This document shows, piece after piece, positions 6,364-8,017 of a DNA stretch of 8,017 nucleotides (positions are counted from its first letter, which is position 1; every line of letters starts with the position of its first letter). The DNA is taken from assembly GCA_034003745.1 (NCBI GenBank), contig JAVEYA010000099.1:1-8017 (forward strand). The letters run 5' to 3'. The stretch comes from JAVEYA01 sp034003745 (GTDB lineage: Bacteria > Bacillota > Peptococcia > DRI-13 > PHAD01). Position numbers and translations under genes: made by a program. The notes below the pieces were generated by a model. The model had not been told where the DNA came from, searched no databases, and saw only the letters and a program-made list of their open reading frames with translations.

Positions 6364-7488
6364 GTGAAGCATGCAGTGAAGTTTGTGGTTATCGCGCTCA
6401 TTATGGCCCTGGCCATACCCTTTTTAACAGTCCCCGTCTTAGCCCAAAGTACAATCAAGGATCCCCTCTCCTATTACCTTAGTTACAATGAAACGGACAA
6501 TCAGTTCCAGTTTGTCGTAGCCAATGGTACACAGAAAACCGTTGGCCTGACCTTCGCCTCCGGTTTGGATTTTGATCTGGCAATCAGACAAGAAGGGGAG
6601 GTAATCTGGCAATACTCGGAGGGCCGTCCTTATACCATGGAGATAAGATATGAAAAACTATCTCCGGGTCAGGCTAAGCTGTACCAGGCGGAATTGCCCA
6701 GCCTGGCTGCCGGACGGTATGAAGTCCTGGCCTATTTTGCAGGCGGTCCTTCTGCAGGTCAGCCGGTAGCTTCCCTGGCTCTTCATATCAGCAAAACGAC
6801 CGGGAATAACCTGGAATATTCCCTGCAGTATCATAAAGCGAGTCATGAATTCAGTCTCCTGGTAACCAACAATACGAAGAAAAATATAGACCTTACTTTC
6901 CCCAGCGCCAAAAAATATGACTTTACTATTTTTAATAAAGCCGGGCAAAAAGTATGGCAATTCTCCCAAGGTAAATTTTATACTCAGACTATCGTAAAGG
7001 AAAGTTTAAAGCCGGGACAGAGCAAATTCTATAAAATCAAGCTGCCAGCTCTGGCTGCAGGGGAATACACTGTAGCGGCAAATTATTTTGCCGCCGGCAA
7101 CAATGTTGTGGCTAAGACAAAGATTACCGTGCCCGGTATGGAGAAACCCAATCTTGGCCTAAAATTTGACGCTTACTATAGCGGCGGGCAGCAGCCTAAA
7201 ATCATTTTTGCCGTACGGAATTTAACCGCCTCTCCCATCACGGCAAATTTCCCCACCGGTCAAAAATTTGAGGTTGTTGTCAAGGGCGGCAAAGGTTTTA
7301 CCTGGCGCTATTCAAGCAGTGAAAAATTTGGTTCCAATCCTTCCAGCGAAACCATCAGGGCCGGCGTAAACAGGTTTAATTACCTGTATCTCCCCAAACT
7401 ATCCCCGGGCCAATACACGGCTCAAGTCTATTACCTGGGAGTTTCCTCCCGCAATCCTGTAGCTACCGCCAGCTTTACCGTCCGTTAA
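6364..7488 (+). CDS. Secreted protein with three tandem BsuPI-type domains
   Basis: The protein has 374 residues from a GTG at 6364, about 10 nt after GGAGG (6349-6353); no in-frame ATG fits. Residues 1-27 are a signal peptide (basic start, hydrophobic core, VLA before QST), with no lipobox cysteine. The mature part is three repeats of about 110 residues (about 33-142, 147-257, 263-374), each with a hydrophobic strand pair, a FASGLDFDL/FPSAKKYDF/FPTGQKFEV block, a W-x-[YF]-S motif (82-85, 199-202, 314-317) and an LPxLxxGxY closing strand (111-119, 227-235, 343-351). This is the pattern of the BsuPI intracellular proteinase inhibitor family. Repeats 1 and 2 are most alike; repeat 3 has AGVN where they have PGQ. 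Known: BsuPI inhibits a Bacillus intracellular serine protease; secreted versions are mostly uncharacterised. Inhibitor activity here is unproven; an envelope binding or structural role is equally possible. Confidence 0.88.
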   Translation: MKHAVKFVVIALIMALAIPFLTVPVLAQSTIKDPLSYYLSYNETDNQFQFVVANGTQKTVGLTFASGLDFDLAIRQEGEVIWQYSEGRPYTMEIRYEKLSPGQAKLYQAELPSLAAGRYEVLAYFAGGPSAGQPVASLALHISKTTGNNLEYSLQYHKASHEFSLLVTNNTKKNIDLTFPSAKKYDFTIFNKAGQKVWQFSQGKFYTQTIVKESLKPGQSKFYKIKLPALAAGEYTVAANYFAAGNNVVAKTKITVPGMEKPNLGLKFDAYYSGGQQPKIIFAVRNLTASPITANFPTGQKFEVVVKGGKGFTWRYSSSEKFGSNPSSETIRAGVNRFNYLYLPKLSPGQYTAQVYYLGVSSRNPVATASFTVR

Positions 7489-7494
7489 ATAAAC

Positions 7495-7539
7495 AGCCTC
7501 AGTCCGAATGAAACTTCATCGGACTGAGGCTTATTTTTT
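7495..7539 (+). terminator. Strong intrinsic terminator after the BsuPI gene
   Basis: A 13-bp perfect stem pairs 7495-7507 with 7519-7531 (outer arm AGCCTCAGTCCGA); an inner TGAA/TTCA can extend it past one bulged A. It is followed by TTATTTTTT. It begins seven bases after the TAA and closes the rph to BsuPI direction of transcription. Confidence 0.95.
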
Positions 7540-7570
7540 GCGGGTAGAATTATACGTATTAATCCTTTTT

Positions 7571-7591
7571 ATTAGGTAAAACATACCTAAT
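7571..7591. promoter_or_regulatory. Perfect 8+8 bp inverted repeat before the last gene
   Basis: ATTAGGTA (7571-7578) and TACCTAAT (7584-7591) are exact inverted copies separated by 5 bp. The right arm touches the Shine-Dalgarno GAGGTGAG (7592-7599). It may be an operator between promoter and gene, or an mRNA hairpin abutting the ribosome binding site. Upstream, TATTAA (7557-7562) with a T-rich -35 region is only a weak promoter candidate. Confidence 0.55.
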
Positions 7592-7602
7592 GAGGTGAGC
7601 CT

Positions 7603-8017
7603 ATGCGCCTGGGATTTGATAATAGTATTATATTTTTATTAAAAGCCATTCTCTTTGGTATAGCAACGGCTATAGCAATCCCTAAAAAAGAATATAAAAA
7701 ATTTTTCCTTTGGGGCTTGCTGTTTGGAGGAATCCTGGATGTAATCATCATTATAATGCTGGGTCCAATATTGAACCTTACAAAATACCAAAACATGGGC
7801 ATCCATGGCATATTTGGCATTTTACCATTTTGGACGCCCATTGCCTGGATATTTGTTCTCATGCTTTTTTTCTACTTTCTGCCAATCCATAGATATTTTT
7901 TATACTTATATGTTCTGGGCTTTGCTATTTTCGGCTACATGGTAGGAATAGTATTACAAAACATGGACTTATATGAATACCTAGGAAGCTATATTTACTT
8001 CGCACCAATTACCTTTA
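7603..8017 (+). CDS. Unidentified multi-pass membrane protein, partial (3' end beyond window)
   Basis: An ATG at 7603, 3 nt after GAGGTGAG, opens a frame running to the right edge (138 codons, no stop). Hydrophobic segments lie at about residues 8-26, 33-53, 76-93 and 98-118, with a fifth beginning near 128. The loop between segments two and three carries LTKYQNMGIHG and the third begins FWTPIAW. Short basic stretches (KKEYKK) follow the first segment. I do not recognise the family; the layout fits small Clostridia integral membrane proteins of unknown function. It is separated from the previous gene by a strong terminator and has its own palindrome, so it starts a new unit. Base composition is more AT-rich than rph, like the small membrane genes at 2675-3434. 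Confidence 0.75.
   Translation, partial: MRLGFDNSIIFLLKAILFGIATAIAIPKKEYKKFFLWGLLFGGILDVIIIIMLGPILNLTKYQNMGIHGIFGILPFWTPIAWIFVLMLFFYFLPIHRYFLYLYVLGFAIFGYMVGIVLQNMDLYEYLGSYIYFAPITF

Noticed and set aside
6195..6482. Forward frame of 95 codons spanning the rph end and the start of the BsuPI gene
   Set aside because: It overlaps both genes out of frame, has no ribosome site and no protein-like pattern.
7587..7892. Reverse-strand frame 7587-7862 and forward frame 7710-7892
   Set aside because: Both overlap the membrane protein opened by the ATG at 7603 with a good ribosome site and clear hydrophobic segments; they lack such support.

Overview
The window looks like chromosomal DNA of an anaerobic, probably spore-forming Clostridia-type Firmicute (Peptococcaceae or relatives). 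This rests on moderate to low GC, strong AGGAGG-type ribosome binding sites, GTG and TTG starts, a clostridial-style short CarD protein, a Listeria/Bacillus-type rifampin phosphotransferase and a BsuPI-domain secreted protein. The lineage is an inference from gene content. No rRNA, tRNA, CRISPR array or intact mobile element is visible.

The left half is transcribed leftwards. From about 3434 down to 1 it holds a small multi-pass membrane protein (2985-3434), a 71-residue glycine-zipper membrane protein (2675-2890), a 24-codon piece that looks like the broken 5' end of a pyridoxamine-5'-phosphate-oxidase-like gene (2498-2572), a CarD/CdnL family RNA-polymerase-binding regulator (1940-2407) with two candidate promoters and its own terminator, and a large MalT/LuxR-type ATPase regulator (1744 to beyond base 1). 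The regulator is open to the left edge, so its C-terminal HTH domain would lie outside the window.

The right half is transcribed rightwards. A 245-bp divergent region carries an extended -10 promoter and a 19-bp inverted repeat. It leads into an 849-residue dikinase closely resembling rifampin phosphotransferase (rph, 3680-6229). After 134 bp comes a secreted protein made of three BsuPI-type beta-sandwich repeats (6364-7488), closed by a strong intrinsic terminator. A second rightward unit then starts with a perfect 8+8 bp inverted repeat just before the ribosome binding site of an unidentified multi-pass membrane protein, cut off by the right edge.

The functional theme I can support is RNA polymerase and antibiotic biology on the two sides of one divergent region: an RNAP-beta-binding CarD protein on the left and a rifamycin-inactivating enzyme on the right. 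A functional link between them is a hypothesis only. The most unusual points are a roughly 23-residue in-frame gap in the ATP-grasp domain of the phosphotransferase, loss of the CarD wedge tryptophan, two operator-like palindromes, and a GC-rich structured stretch at 2929-2988.
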